Positions 1 to 6,498 of a stretch of 10,878 nucleotides of DNA are shown piece after piece. Each line of letters opens with the position of its first letter. Within the stretch, counting starts at the first letter, position 1. Source of the DNA: an uncultured Paracoccaceae bacterium (lineage in GTDB: Bacteria > Pseudomonadota > Alphaproteobacteria > Rhodobacterales > Rhodobacteraceae); contig CALESR010000347.1 in assembly GCA_937907485.1 (NCBI GenBank), forward strand, positions 1 through 10,878, given 5' to 3'. The notes beneath the pieces are model-generated. The model was not told the DNA's origin, did no database searches, and saw only the letters and a list, made by a program, of their open reading frames with translations. The translations under genes were made by a program, and so were the position numbers.

Positions 1-1100
1 CCGCGCTTGACCGCGATGTCGCCTTCGACGCCTTCGGCCAGTGGGCCGTCCGGACCCAGCACCGCCAGATCGAAGCCCGGCACCGGCCGGCCGATGCAAC
101 CGGGGCGCGGCGGGAACAACGATCCGGCCGACGAGGCCACCATGTTGCACTCGGTCTGGCCGTAGAATTCGTTGATCGTCAGGCCAAAGGCGTGGCGACC
201 CCAGTCGAGCATCTCGGCCCCCAAGGGCTCGCCCCCAGAGGCAACCGAGCGCAGGCCAGGGATCCCGCAGTCAGCAGATTTCAGCATTTTCAACGCGGTA
301 GGCGGGAAGAAAACGCAGTGCACCTTGCCGCGCGCGATCACCTCGGCGGCAGCCTCCGGTGTGAATTTGGCCAACCTCGCCGCCACCACCGGCACCCCCA
401 GCGCGAGGCCCGGCATCAGAACATCGAACAGCCCGCCGATCCAGGCCCAGTCCGCCGGGGTCCAGAGCACATCGCCGGGGTGGCCCAGCCGGTCATGGCT
501 GAGTTCCACGCCGGGCAGATGCCCCAGCAGCAGCCGGTGGCCGTGCAGTGCCCCCTTGGGCGCGCCGGTGGTGCCCGAGGTATAGATCAACACGGCGGGG
601 TCTTCAGGGCCGGTTTCAACCGGGTCGGGGCCAGGGATGAGGGGCAGATCCTCGGGGATCAGCGCGTTCACGGTTGTGAACCGGCTAAAATTGTCGGCAT
701 CCGTGATCACAAGCCGCGCCCCGGAATCGCCCAGCCGTGTCGCCAGCGCATCGGGGCCAAAGAGCGTGAAGAGCGGCAGGCTGATCGCGCCCAGCGACCA
801 GATCGCCAGATGCGCGGCGGCGCACCAGGCGCCCTGGCTGCGCAGCACGCCGACGCGGTCGCCCCGCCCCACCCCGGCCGCCGCGAGATGCGCGGTCAGA
901 GAGCGGGTCATCGCCGCCAGATGGCCATAACTCACCGGCACGGCCGCGCCGCCCGACAGGTCGAGGATCGCCAGCCGGTCGGGCTGATCCTGCCAGTCGA
1001 AACAGGCCTGCCGAGCCATGTTCAGCCGGGGCGGAATCGCCCAGCGAAACCCGGCTTGCAGGGCGTTGTAGCCGCCGCAGGGGGACAGGAGCGGCTTCAT
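1..1100 (-). CDS. AMP-forming acyl-CoA synthetase (3' end beyond window)
   Basis: This is an adenylate-forming enzyme that activates a carboxylic acid to acyl-AMP and then to acyl-CoA in the cytoplasm. It was translated directly from the minus strand: the ATG is at 1100-1098 and 366 codons are open to the left edge, out of about 520-550 usual for the family, so the C-terminal lid domain is missing. The P-loop motif YTSGTTGAPKG spans residues 173-183, and the A5 motif YGQTE, which positions the adenine and the magnesium-binding Glu, spans 313-317. The start overlaps the stop of the preceding secreted-protein gene as ATGA, with a GAGG ribosome-binding site about 8 bases upstream. It is the last visible gene of the ivd operon. 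The acid is not evident from the sequence; a short- or branched-chain acid such as isovalerate or acetoacetate is inferred from context. The family is certain, the substrate is not. Confidence 0.93.
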   Translation of the reverse strand, partial: MKPLLSPCGGYNALQAGFRWAIPPRLNMARQACFDWQDQPDRLAILDLSGGAAVPVSYGHLAAMTRSLTAHLAAAGVGRGDRVGVLRSQGAWCAAAHLAIWSLGAISLPLFTLFGPDALATRLGDSGARLVITDADNFSRFTTVNALIPEDLPLIPGPDPVETGPEDPAVLIYTSGTTGAPKGALHGHRLLLGHLPGVELSHDRLGHPGDVLWTPADWAWIGGLFDVLMPGLALGVPVVAARLAKFTPEAAAEVIARGKVHCVFFPPTALKMLKSADCGIPGLRSVASGGEPLGAEMLDWGRHAFGLTINEFYGQTECNMVASSAGSLFPPRPGCIGRPVPGFDLAVLGPDGPLAEGVEGDIAVKR

Positions 1101-1561
1101 GGCAGCGCCTCGACTGTCTCGTGCAACATCAGTGCGTGGCGGGCGGTCAGTCGCAGGCGGCAGTCGGCCCATTCCCAACCGTGGTGGATGCCGTCCCATT
1201 GACCCTCGCGCCACGGGCAGGCGGCATCGCGATAGGCGGCAAAGCTCGCCTCGATGGTGGCCAGCGCGGGCACCGGATCGACACCCCGGCGCGAGGAAAG
1301 CGCCTGCACGTCGCCCTCACGCAGCGCCAGTCGCGCCAGCGCCGCATCGGCGCGGCCCTGCCAAAAGGCGGTTTCCGCGCCAAGGCACAGGCCGCGTGCC
1401 ATCGCGCCTTCGGCCTGCTCGCACCGCTGGGCGGCCATGCCGATGCAGCCCTCGACCAACCCCGTGGCGAGGCATTGTTCGATCACCATCGGGTCGAGCA
1501 GCCAATCCCCCTGCGCGCCCACAGGCGCGCTCAGCAGGAAAAGGGCGGCAAGGGCGCGCAT
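1097..1561 (-). CDS. Secreted six-cysteine LprI/DUF1311-like protein, copy 3
   Basis: This predicted periplasmic protein has 154 residues. The ATG at 1561-1559 was chosen over an upstream in-frame start because it begins a clear signal peptide (MRALAALFLL..., likely cut after V-G-A at residue 16) and shares one base with the preceding stop (TGATG). The mature part has six cysteines, at 30, 39, 47, 59, 115 and 134, in the spacing seen in its two upstream neighbours. It also has the C-I-G motif (39-41), a Y-R-D-A-A-C segment (110-115) and C-R-L-R-L-T near the end. These fit the lysozyme-inhibitor LprI/DUF1311 type, although the usual Trp before the YRxxxC segment is Phe here (107). It is the shortest and most diverged of the three copies. 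Its stop overlaps the acyl-CoA synthetase ATG. The function is unknown; lysozyme inhibition is only a family precedent. Confidence 0.85.
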   Translation of the reverse strand: MRALAALFLLSAPVGAQGDWLLDPMVIEQCLATGLVEGCIGMAAQRCEQAEGAMARGLCLGAETAFWQGRADAALARLALREGDVQALSSRRGVDPVPALATIEASFAAYRDAACPWREGQWDGIHHGWEWADCRLRLTARHALMLHETVEALP

Positions 1562-2055
1562 CAGCCGCCCAACAGGCTGCGCAAGTAAAGCGTCTGTTCG
1601 CCGGTCATGCGCATCCGGCACCCATTGCCAGCGGCCCCTGCCCCGGTGCCGCCCCACCACTGAAGTTCCTCGAACGCGCAGGTCGCGTCGCGAAAGGCGA
1701 TCCACGCGCGCTGCATGGCGCGCAGGGATTCGACATCCGAGGGGCGCGGCCGCAGGCCGGGAATCGGCGCCTCGCGGTCGATGGAGCGGGCCTCGTTCAT
1801 GCGCATCTGATAGGCCGCGTTCAACTCGATATCCCACCAGGCGCGCTCGGCCTCGATACAGGCGCCATAGCCGATGTTCGACCCGCCGCCCGGCGTCGTC
1901 ATCGTGCAGGCTTCGGCGCCTCGGCCAATGCAGGCAGTGCCGTGGCCGTCGGCCAAGCAGTTGGTGATCGCGCCGGGATCAAACGCGGGGCCGGTTTGAG
2001 CCGGGACGACCAGCGGGGTCAGGGCAAAGCAGAGGGCAGACAGGGTCAGTCGCAT
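1561..2055 (-). CDS. Secreted six-cysteine LprI/DUF1311-like protein, copy 2
   Basis: This is a predicted exported protein of 164 residues with a signal peptide at 1-19 (likely cut V-P-A before Q20). The mature cysteines at 33, 42, 50, 66, 126 and 146 align almost exactly with copy 1, suggesting three disulfides in the periplasm. Shared motifs are C-I-G (42-44), W-I-A-F-R-D-A-T-C (118-126) and C-R-M-R-M-T (146-151), the last two typical of the DUF1311/LprI family. A good ribosome-binding site, GAGGAG at 2067-2062, overlaps the stop codon of copy 1 and sits 6 bases before the ATG, so it is probably translated with its neighbour. Its own stop overlaps the start of copy 3. It has the same length as copy 1 but clearly different sequence, pointing to an old duplication. 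The cellular role is unknown. Confidence 0.88.
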   Translation of the reverse strand: MRLTLSALCFALTPLVVPAQTGPAFDPGAITNCLADGHGTACIGRGAEACTMTTPGGGSNIGYGACIEAERAWWDIELNAAYQMRMNEARSIDREAPIPGLRPRPSDVESLRAMQRAWIAFRDATCAFEELQWWGGTGAGAAGNGCRMRMTGEQTLYLRSLLGG

Positions 2056-2065
2056 GGGATGCTCC

Positions 2066-2560
2066 TCAATCGGCCAGATAAAGCGTCAGATCGACAACAC
2101 GCGCAGCGGTCAGTCGCAACTGGCAATCGGCCCCGGCGATCTGGCGCATGCTTCCTGCCCCCCAGGCGCCATACTCCATCGCACATTGCGCACCGCGATA
2201 GGCGAGCCAGGCGCGCTGCGAGTCCTCCAGTTGGGCCGTCCGCTGGGCGAATTCCGGGTGATAGGGCCGCTCGGCGTCATCCGACAGGACCGCGCGTTGT
2301 TGGGCTGCGGCCAGTTCGACGGCCAGCAGGCGCTCCCAGACGTCACGCTCGGCCAGTTGACAGAACATCATGCCCACGGTGGTCTGGCCATCGGGGGCCG
2401 TCTCCATGCAGTCGCGCGCGCCGATGCCAATGCAGGCGCGGGCCGTGGCGGCGTCGTCAGCGCGGGCGAGGCAGGGCTCGACCGAGGCGACAAACGGGGC
2501 ATAGGGGTCCTGGGCCCAGGCAGGGCCGGCCAGCAGGATCAGGGCAAGGGTGCGGATCAT
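2066..2560 (-). CDS. Secreted six-cysteine LprI/DUF1311-like protein, copy 1
   Basis: This is a predicted periplasmic protein of 164 residues. A longer in-frame reading exists, but the ATG at 2560 is preferred: it gives a classic signal peptide (MIRTLALILLAGPAWA, cut before Q17), overlaps the preceding stop as ATGA, and has GAGG about 8 bases upstream. The mature cysteines are at 30, 43, 51, 67, 126 and 146. Family-like segments are C-I-G (43-45), W-L-A-Y-R-G-A-Q-C (118-126) and C-Q-L-R-L-T (146-151). It resembles the LprI/DUF1311 group, whose named member in Mycobacterium tuberculosis inhibits lysozyme. The middle region (70-95) is Ala-rich and probably helical. It is the first of three tandem paralogues between an acyl-CoA dehydrogenase and an acyl-CoA synthetase. 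The family assignment is fairly secure, the biological role is not. Confidence 0.87.
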   Translation of the reverse strand: MIRTLALILLAGPAWAQDPYAPFVASVEPCLARADDAATARACIGIGARDCMETAPDGQTTVGMMFCQLAERDVWERLLAVELAAAQQRAVLSDDAERPYHPEFAQRTAQLEDSQRAWLAYRGAQCAMEYGAWGAGSMRQIAGADCQLRLTAARVVDLTLYLAD

Positions 2561-3138
2561 GCGGCGCCCTCGTCCAGCCGGTTGCGCAGACGTTTGACGA
2601 TGATGTCGCGGGCCTTGGCGGTCAGAAAATGGGTGGGGATCCGCGACAGAAAACTCGCGCCTTGCTGAGTGGTGTAGTCCTTCCACGGCTTGCGACGCCG
2701 GTCGTTACCGTCGATGAAAGCCAGCAAGTCCTGCGCCTGTGCGCGACTGCCAGCGCGCAGCGGCTTGCCACGATACTCGACCTGATAGAAATACTCCTCG
2801 GGCAGCGAGACCGCCCGCGTCTGCACGGTGCCGCAGCGCAGGCAGGTCAGCACGGCATCGGAGGAATGCAGGCTGAACGCCCGGTCGGCATAGCCGTAGG
2901 TGCCGGGCAAAACCCTGTCGCGCAGGTCCGGGGCGCCGGGAACGGGGCGATAGCAGGCCATAAACCCGTCGTCCGGAGCGGGGCGGCGACTGATTGTGAT
3001 CCCCGGAAGATCGCGGAACAACGCTTCGTCACCGGCGCGCACCGGACAATACCGCACAAAATCCGCCAGCGCCGGGCCACGACAGGCGGCGCAAACCAGC
3101 GTCAGGTCGTTGGCACGGCTGAAGGCGTCGAGGCGCAT
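2557..3138 (-). CDS. Hypothetical protein with two CxxC zinc-knuckle motifs
   Basis: I do not recognise a named family for this 193-residue protein. It has no signal peptide or membrane segment and should be cytoplasmic. Two CxxC knuckles, C16-A-A-C19 and C99-L-R-C102 (the latter followed by G-T-V-Q), look like the halves of a split zinc ribbon; extra cysteines lie at 31 and 62. The C-terminal third (about 130-193) is basic and probably helical, with a run of Arg/Lys around 147-153 and 180-187, which could bind nucleic acid or another protein. The ATG at 3138 follows the ivd stop by only three bases, and its stop overlaps the start of the first secreted Cys-rich gene as ATGA, so it belongs to the ivd operon. 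No clear ribosome-binding site is seen, consistent with translational coupling. Zinc binding is inferred. Confidence 0.82.
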   Translation of the reverse strand: MRLDAFSRANDLTLVCAACRGPALADFVRYCPVRAGDEALFRDLPGITISRRPAPDDGFMACYRPVPGAPDLRDRVLPGTYGYADRAFSLHSSDAVLTCLRCGTVQTRAVSLPEEYFYQVEYRGKPLRAGSRAQAQDLLAFIDGNDRRRKPWKDYTTQQGASFLSRIPTHFLTAKARDIIVKRLRNRLDEGAA

Positions 3139-3141
3139 GGC

Positions 3142-4305
3142 TCAGCCCATTGCCCCCATCATCTCGCGTCCGACCAGCATGCGGCGGATTTCCGATGTGC
3201 CGGCGCCGATCTCCATCAGCTTGGCGTCGCGGAACAGGCGCGAGACGGCGGAGTCGTTCATGAAGCCCGCGCCGCCCATCGCCTGCACCGCCTGATGCGC
3301 CTGCACCATCGCCTGCTCGCTGGCATAGAGCACGCAGGCGGCAGCGTCCTGTCGGGTCACCTCGCCACGGTCGCAGGCCTTGGCGACCTCATAGACATAG
3401 GCGCGAGACGAGTTCATCGCGGTATACATGTCGGCAATCTTGGCCTGCATCAGTTGGAAATTGCCGATCGGCTGGCCGAATTGCTTGCGCTGGGCGATAT
3501 AGGGCATGACCTCGTCAAGGCAGGCCGCGATGATGCCGGGGCCGATGGCGGCCAGCACGACGCGCTCATAATCGAGGCCGGACATGAGGACACGCACGCC
3601 TCGCCCTTCCTCGCCGAGGATGTTCTCAAAGGGCACTTCAACGTCCTGAAACACCAGTTCGGCGGTGTTCGAGCCGCGCATCCCCAGCTTGTCGAAATGG
3701 GCGCTGGTGGAGAAACCCTTCATCGACTTTTCAATCAGAAAGGCGGTGATCCCCTTTGATCCCGCCGCCGGGTCGGTCTTGGCATAGACCACCAGCGTGT
3801 TGGCATCGGGCCCGTTGGTGATCCAGTATTTCGTGCCGTTCAGCACAAAGCGGTCATTCTTTTTCTCGGCGCGCAGCGACATCGACACCACGTCACTGCC
3901 CGCCCCAGCCTCGGACATCGCCAGCGCGCCAATCGCGCGGCCGCTGACCAGATCAGGCAGGTATTTCGTCTTTTGCTCAGGCGTGCCGTTCAGCTTGATC
4001 TGGTTAACGCAGAGGTTGGAATGCGCGCCATAGCTCAGGCTGATGCTGGCCGAAGCGCGGGCGATTTCCTCGACCGCCACGGCATGGGCGAGGTATCCCA
4101 TCGCCGCCCCGCCGTATTCCTCGGCCACGGTGATGCCCAGCAGGCCCAGATCGCCCATCTCGCGCCAGAGGGCGTTGGGGAATTCATTCGTACGGTCCAC
4201 CTCGGCGGCCAGCGGCTTGACCCGGTCCTGTGCCCAGGCGTGAACGGTGTCACGCAGGGCGTTCACATCGTCGCCAAGATCGAATTTCATGGATGCGTTG
4301 AACAT
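3142..4305 (-). CDS. ivd: Isovaleryl-CoA dehydrogenase
   Basis: This FAD enzyme of leucine catabolism oxidises isovaleryl-CoA to 3-methylcrotonyl-CoA, passing electrons to electron-transfer flavoprotein. It has 387 residues, the normal bacterial length. Visible acyl-CoA dehydrogenase signatures are A-L-A-M-S-E-A-G-A-G-S-D (127-138), Y-W-I-T-N-G (160-165), R-K-Q-F-G-Q-P-I (273-280) and G-A-G-T-S-E-I-R-R (367-375). The catalytic base appears to be E247 in L-D-Y-E-R-V-V, the position used by isovaleryl-CoA dehydrogenases. The site where medium-chain enzymes carry their catalytic Glu is Gly/Ala here, which supports the specific assignment. The ATG at 4305 is preceded by a strong GGGGAGGGG ribosome-binding site (4316-4308). 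A longer frame reaches 4356 but would run through the promoter and operator, so it is rejected. It is the first gene of its operon. Confidence 0.95.
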   Translation of the reverse strand: MFNASMKFDLGDDVNALRDTVHAWAQDRVKPLAAEVDRTNEFPNALWREMGDLGLLGITVAEEYGGAAMGYLAHAVAVEEIARASASISLSYGAHSNLCVNQIKLNGTPEQKTKYLPDLVSGRAIGALAMSEAGAGSDVVSMSLRAEKKNDRFVLNGTKYWITNGPDANTLVVYAKTDPAAGSKGITAFLIEKSMKGFSTSAHFDKLGMRGSNTAELVFQDVEVPFENILGEEGRGVRVLMSGLDYERVVLAAIGPGIIAACLDEVMPYIAQRKQFGQPIGNFQLMQAKIADMYTAMNSSRAYVYEVAKACDRGEVTRQDAAACVLYASEQAMVQAHQAVQAMGGAGFMNDSAVSRLFRDAKLMEIGAGTSEIRRMLVGREMMGAMG

Positions 4306-4325
4306 GGCCCCTCCCCAAAGGCGTG

Positions 4326-4345
4326 AATTGAACACTCGTTCATTT
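4326..4345. promoter_or_regulatory. Palindromic operator over the ivd transcription start
   Basis: TGAAC (4329-4333) and GTTCA (4338-4342) form perfect arms around a four-base centre. Two more matched pairs outside one mismatch extend the symmetry to 20 bases. It begins at the end of the -10 box and covers the predicted start of transcription, where a bound repressor would block initiation. The shape resembles TetR-family operators; no regulator gene is visible in the window. Confidence 0.6.
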
Positions 4346-4372
4346 AATACCGCCACAAGACCCGCCGGTCAA
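4344..4372 (-). promoter_or_regulatory. Predicted sigma70-type promoter of the ivd operon
   Basis: On the minus strand TTGACC (4372-4367) and TATTAA (4349-4344) are separated by exactly 17 bases. This is close to the vegetative consensus and lies in the only AT-rich spot of the intergenic region. The expected transcription start is near 4337, giving a leader of about 30 bases before the ivd ATG. Confidence 0.7.
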
Positions 4373-4446
4373 ATCAAAACCGGAATGGCGCCGCGGCGCA
4401 GCCCCAGAAAGCCACGCCGCGTCAGGTCTGGCAATTCAGGAAAGTG

Positions 4447-5040
4447 TCAGCGAAAGACCAGCAGTACCGCGCCAGCCAGCAGGATCGCCATCAGGCGCAG
4501 AAACACCCGCCATGCGCGCGGCGAAGAGAGAAGCGCGCTCAGCAAGGCACCGGCGGTGGTCCAGAACAGGCAGACGCCGAGGTTGAGCGAGGAAAACGCG
4601 GTGGCGAGGCGTGCGGCCTCGAACCAGGCGACTTGCCCGGCGCCATAGCCCGCCGAGGCGGCGAAGGCGATGGCCCAGACCTTTGGGTTGATCCACTGAA
4701 ACAACACCGCCCCGAAGAACGACAGCGGACGATCCCCGGCCTGACCGGCGGACCGCGGCCGCCCCGCCGCCTGCCAATAGCCCCAAGCCATCCACAGGAT
4801 GAACCCGGCAGCGCCAATGCGCAGCGCCATGTTCAACTCAGGCACCGCCATGACCGCCGCGCCAACCCCCAGCGCGGTGACCCCGGCTGTGATCCCCACC
4901 CCAAGAACGACGCCGAACAGATGCGGCAGTGTGCGCACAAAGCCAAATCGAACGCCCGAGGCGGTCAGCATGATGACATTCGGGCCGGGCGTGAACAGCC
5001 CCAGCAGGACAAAGCCATAGAGCAGCGGATCAAAGAACAT
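4447..5040 (-). CDS. LysE/RhtB-family amino-acid exporter
   Basis: This inner-membrane protein of 197 residues belongs to the LysE/RhtB group, which exports amino acids or related small metabolites. The signature T-P-G-P-N lies at 17-21 in the first membrane segment, and the second typical motif W-I-N-P-K-V-W at 116-122. The rest alternates hydrophobic stretches fitting the usual six helices, with a polar loop at about 91-107. The ATG at 5040 places TPGPN at the normal distance from the N-terminus, but there is no strong ribosome-binding site. It starts 53 bases after the dctM stop, past a GC hairpin, so it could be a low-level distal gene of the TRAP operon or have its own promoter. It ends 74 bases before the ivd promoter begins. 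The exported substrate cannot be read from the sequence; a surplus amino acid is the usual case. Confidence 0.9.
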   Translation of the reverse strand: MFFDPLLYGFVLLGLFTPGPNVIMLTASGVRFGFVRTLPHLFGVVLGVGITAGVTALGVGAAVMAVPELNMALRIGAAGFILWMAWGYWQAAGRPRSAGQAGDRPLSFFGAVLFQWINPKVWAIAFAASAGYGAGQVAWFEAARLATAFSSLNLGVCLFWTTAGALLSALLSSPRAWRVFLRLMAILLAGAVLLVFR

Positions 5041-5061
5041 GAAGGGCTTTCAGGAGGTTGC

Positions 5062-5085
5062 GGACGGCCCGGTGCAGGGCCGCCC
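5062..5085 (-). other. GC hairpin after dctM, no U-tract
   Basis: In the minus-strand transcript bases 5085-5077 pair with 5070-5062 to form a nine-pair stem with one G-U wobble and a six-base loop. It starts 8 bases after the dctM stop. No run of U follows, so it is not a canonical intrinsic terminator; it may protect the mRNA 3' end or only partly terminate before the exporter gene. Confidence 0.5.
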
Positions 5086-5093
5086 TTTATCTC

Positions 5094-6482
5094 TCAGCCG
5101 CCACCCAGCGCCCAGCTTGGCAGCCAGAGCACCAGCGACGGAAAGACGATGCACAAGAACAGCCCAAAGACCTGCAGCGCGACGAAGGGAACGATGCCCT
5201 TGTAGATCATCTGGATCTTCACCTCGGGCGGCGCGACCCCCTTCATGTAGAACAGCGCAAAGCCGAAGGGCGGCGTCAGGAAACTGGTCTGCAGGTTCAC
5301 CGAAACGAGGATCAGGAACCAGATGACGATGGGGTTCGAGATGCCATCCCAGACACCGACATGGCCGCCGAAATCCAGCAACGCGACAATCGGCGCAAAG
5401 ATCGGCAGCACGATCAGTGTGATCTCGATCCAGTCAAAGAAGAAGCCGAGGAAGAACACCATCGCCATTAGCACGAAGAGGATCGACCACGGCCCGACAC
5501 TGGTGTTCTGGATGAACTCGACAATCAGATGCTCGCCGCCCACCGCCTTGAAGACATAGGAAAATGCCGTGGCGCCGACAAAGATGCCGAACAGCATCGC
5601 ACCGGTCAACGACGAACGATAGCAAACGTCTTTGAAGGTCTCCCAGGTCAGGCGCTTGTTGAACCAGGCCAGCAGCACCGACCCAGCGGCGCCGACGCCC
5701 GAGGCCTCGGTCGGGGTGGCGAGACCGGCAAAGATCGAGCCCAGAACGGCAAGGATCAGGAAGATCGGCGGCAGGAACGAGCGCACGATCATCTGCCAGA
5801 ACTCGGCCCGCGTCGCCGGGCCGATGTCATCGGCCATCGGCGGCGCCAGGTGCGGCTTCCAGCGGCACAGCAGGAAGATATACACGGTATAGAGCAGCGC
5901 CAGCAGCAGACCCGGCACGATGGCGGCAATGAACACGGTCCCCACCGGCACCGACAAGAGGTCGGACATGATGACCAGCATGATCGAAGGCGGGATCAGA
6001 ATGCCCAGCGTGCCCGAGGCGGCGATGGTGCCGGTGGCCAGCGGGATCGAATAATTCGCCTTGATCATCACCGGCAGCGCCATCAGCGTCATCATCACCA
6101 CCGAGGCGCCAATGATGCCCGTGGTCGCGGCCATGATCGTGCCCATCAGCGTGACCGACAGCGCCAGCCCCCCCGGCACCCGGCGCAGCAGAACCTGCAG
6201 CGCGCCCAACAGGTCGGCGGCAACGCCGGATTTCTCCAGCATCGTGCCCATGAAGGTGAACATCGGGATCGCCACCAGCACCAGACTGGCCATCGTCCCG
6301 CCATAGATACGCAGCGGGACCAACTGGATCTGGTCCAGCCGGAACACCCCCGCCATGTCGCCCATCACCGCAAAGAACAGGGCGATCCCGCCCAGAATGA
6401 AGGCGACCGGATAGCCGGTGAACAGCACCACCGCCAGCACCGCGAACATCAAGAGCGGCATCAGATAGATCAGCGTTTCCAT
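5094..6482 (-). CDS. dctM: TRAP transporter large permease subunit DctM
   Basis: This is the large membrane subunit of a tripartite ATP-independent periplasmic transporter, which moves the substrate across the inner membrane using the sodium gradient. It has 462 residues and is hydrophobic throughout, with around twelve membrane segments or re-entrant hairpins. Family signatures include I-P-M-F-T-F-M-G (72-79), G-A-S-V-V-M-M-T (125-132) and the conserved G-T-L-G-I-L-I-P-P-S-I (157-167); a second P-P-F-G motif occurs in the C-terminal half. The length is at the upper end of the usual 425-450 or so. It starts 16 bases after the dctQ stop, so the two permease genes are co-transcribed. The sequence resembles the FcbT3/TakM branch more than the sialic-acid branch, as judged from its partner proteins. 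Confidence 0.96.
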   Translation of the reverse strand: METLIYLMPLLMFAVLAVVLFTGYPVAFILGGIALFFAVMGDMAGVFRLDQIQLVPLRIYGGTMASLVLVAIPMFTFMGTMLEKSGVAADLLGALQVLLRRVPGGLALSVTLMGTIMAATTGIIGASVVMMTLMALPVMIKANYSIPLATGTIAASGTLGILIPPSIMLVIMSDLLSVPVGTVFIAAIVPGLLLALLYTVYIFLLCRWKPHLAPPMADDIGPATRAEFWQMIVRSFLPPIFLILAVLGSIFAGLATPTEASGVGAAGSVLLAWFNKRLTWETFKDVCYRSSLTGAMLFGIFVGATAFSYVFKAVGGEHLIVEFIQNTSVGPWSILFVLMAMVFFLGFFFDWIEITLIVLPIFAPIVALLDFGGHVGVWDGISNPIVIWFLILVSVNLQTSFLTPPFGFALFYMKGVAPPEVKIQMIYKGIVPFVALQVFGLFLCIVFPSLVLWLPSWALGGG

Positions 6483-6498
6483 GTCTTGGATGTCCCGT

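Noticed and set aside
1562..1837. Upstream extension of the third secreted protein, reaching 1837 on the minus strand
   Set aside because: The extra 92 residues are Arg-rich, overlap copy 2 out of frame, and would bury the signal peptide that begins at 1561.
1099..3759. Very long plus-strand open frame of 886 codons, with others at 192-1202, 5529-6656, 7515-9113 and 8891-10267
   Set aside because: Each lies antisense to well-supported minus-strand genes. The translations are low-complexity Arg/Ala/Gly/Pro/His-rich, typical of GC-rich mirror frames, and lack recognisable motifs.
4306..4356. Seventeen-codon upstream extension of ivd
   Set aside because: It would run through the operator and -10 box, has no ribosome-binding site, and exceeds the normal family start; the ATG at 4305 has GGGGAGGGG before it.
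4392..4421. Seven-pair GC stem (4392-4398 with 4415-4421) after the LysE gene as a terminator
   Set aside because: The loop is 16 bases long and no U-tract follows directly. With this base composition such a stem can arise by chance.
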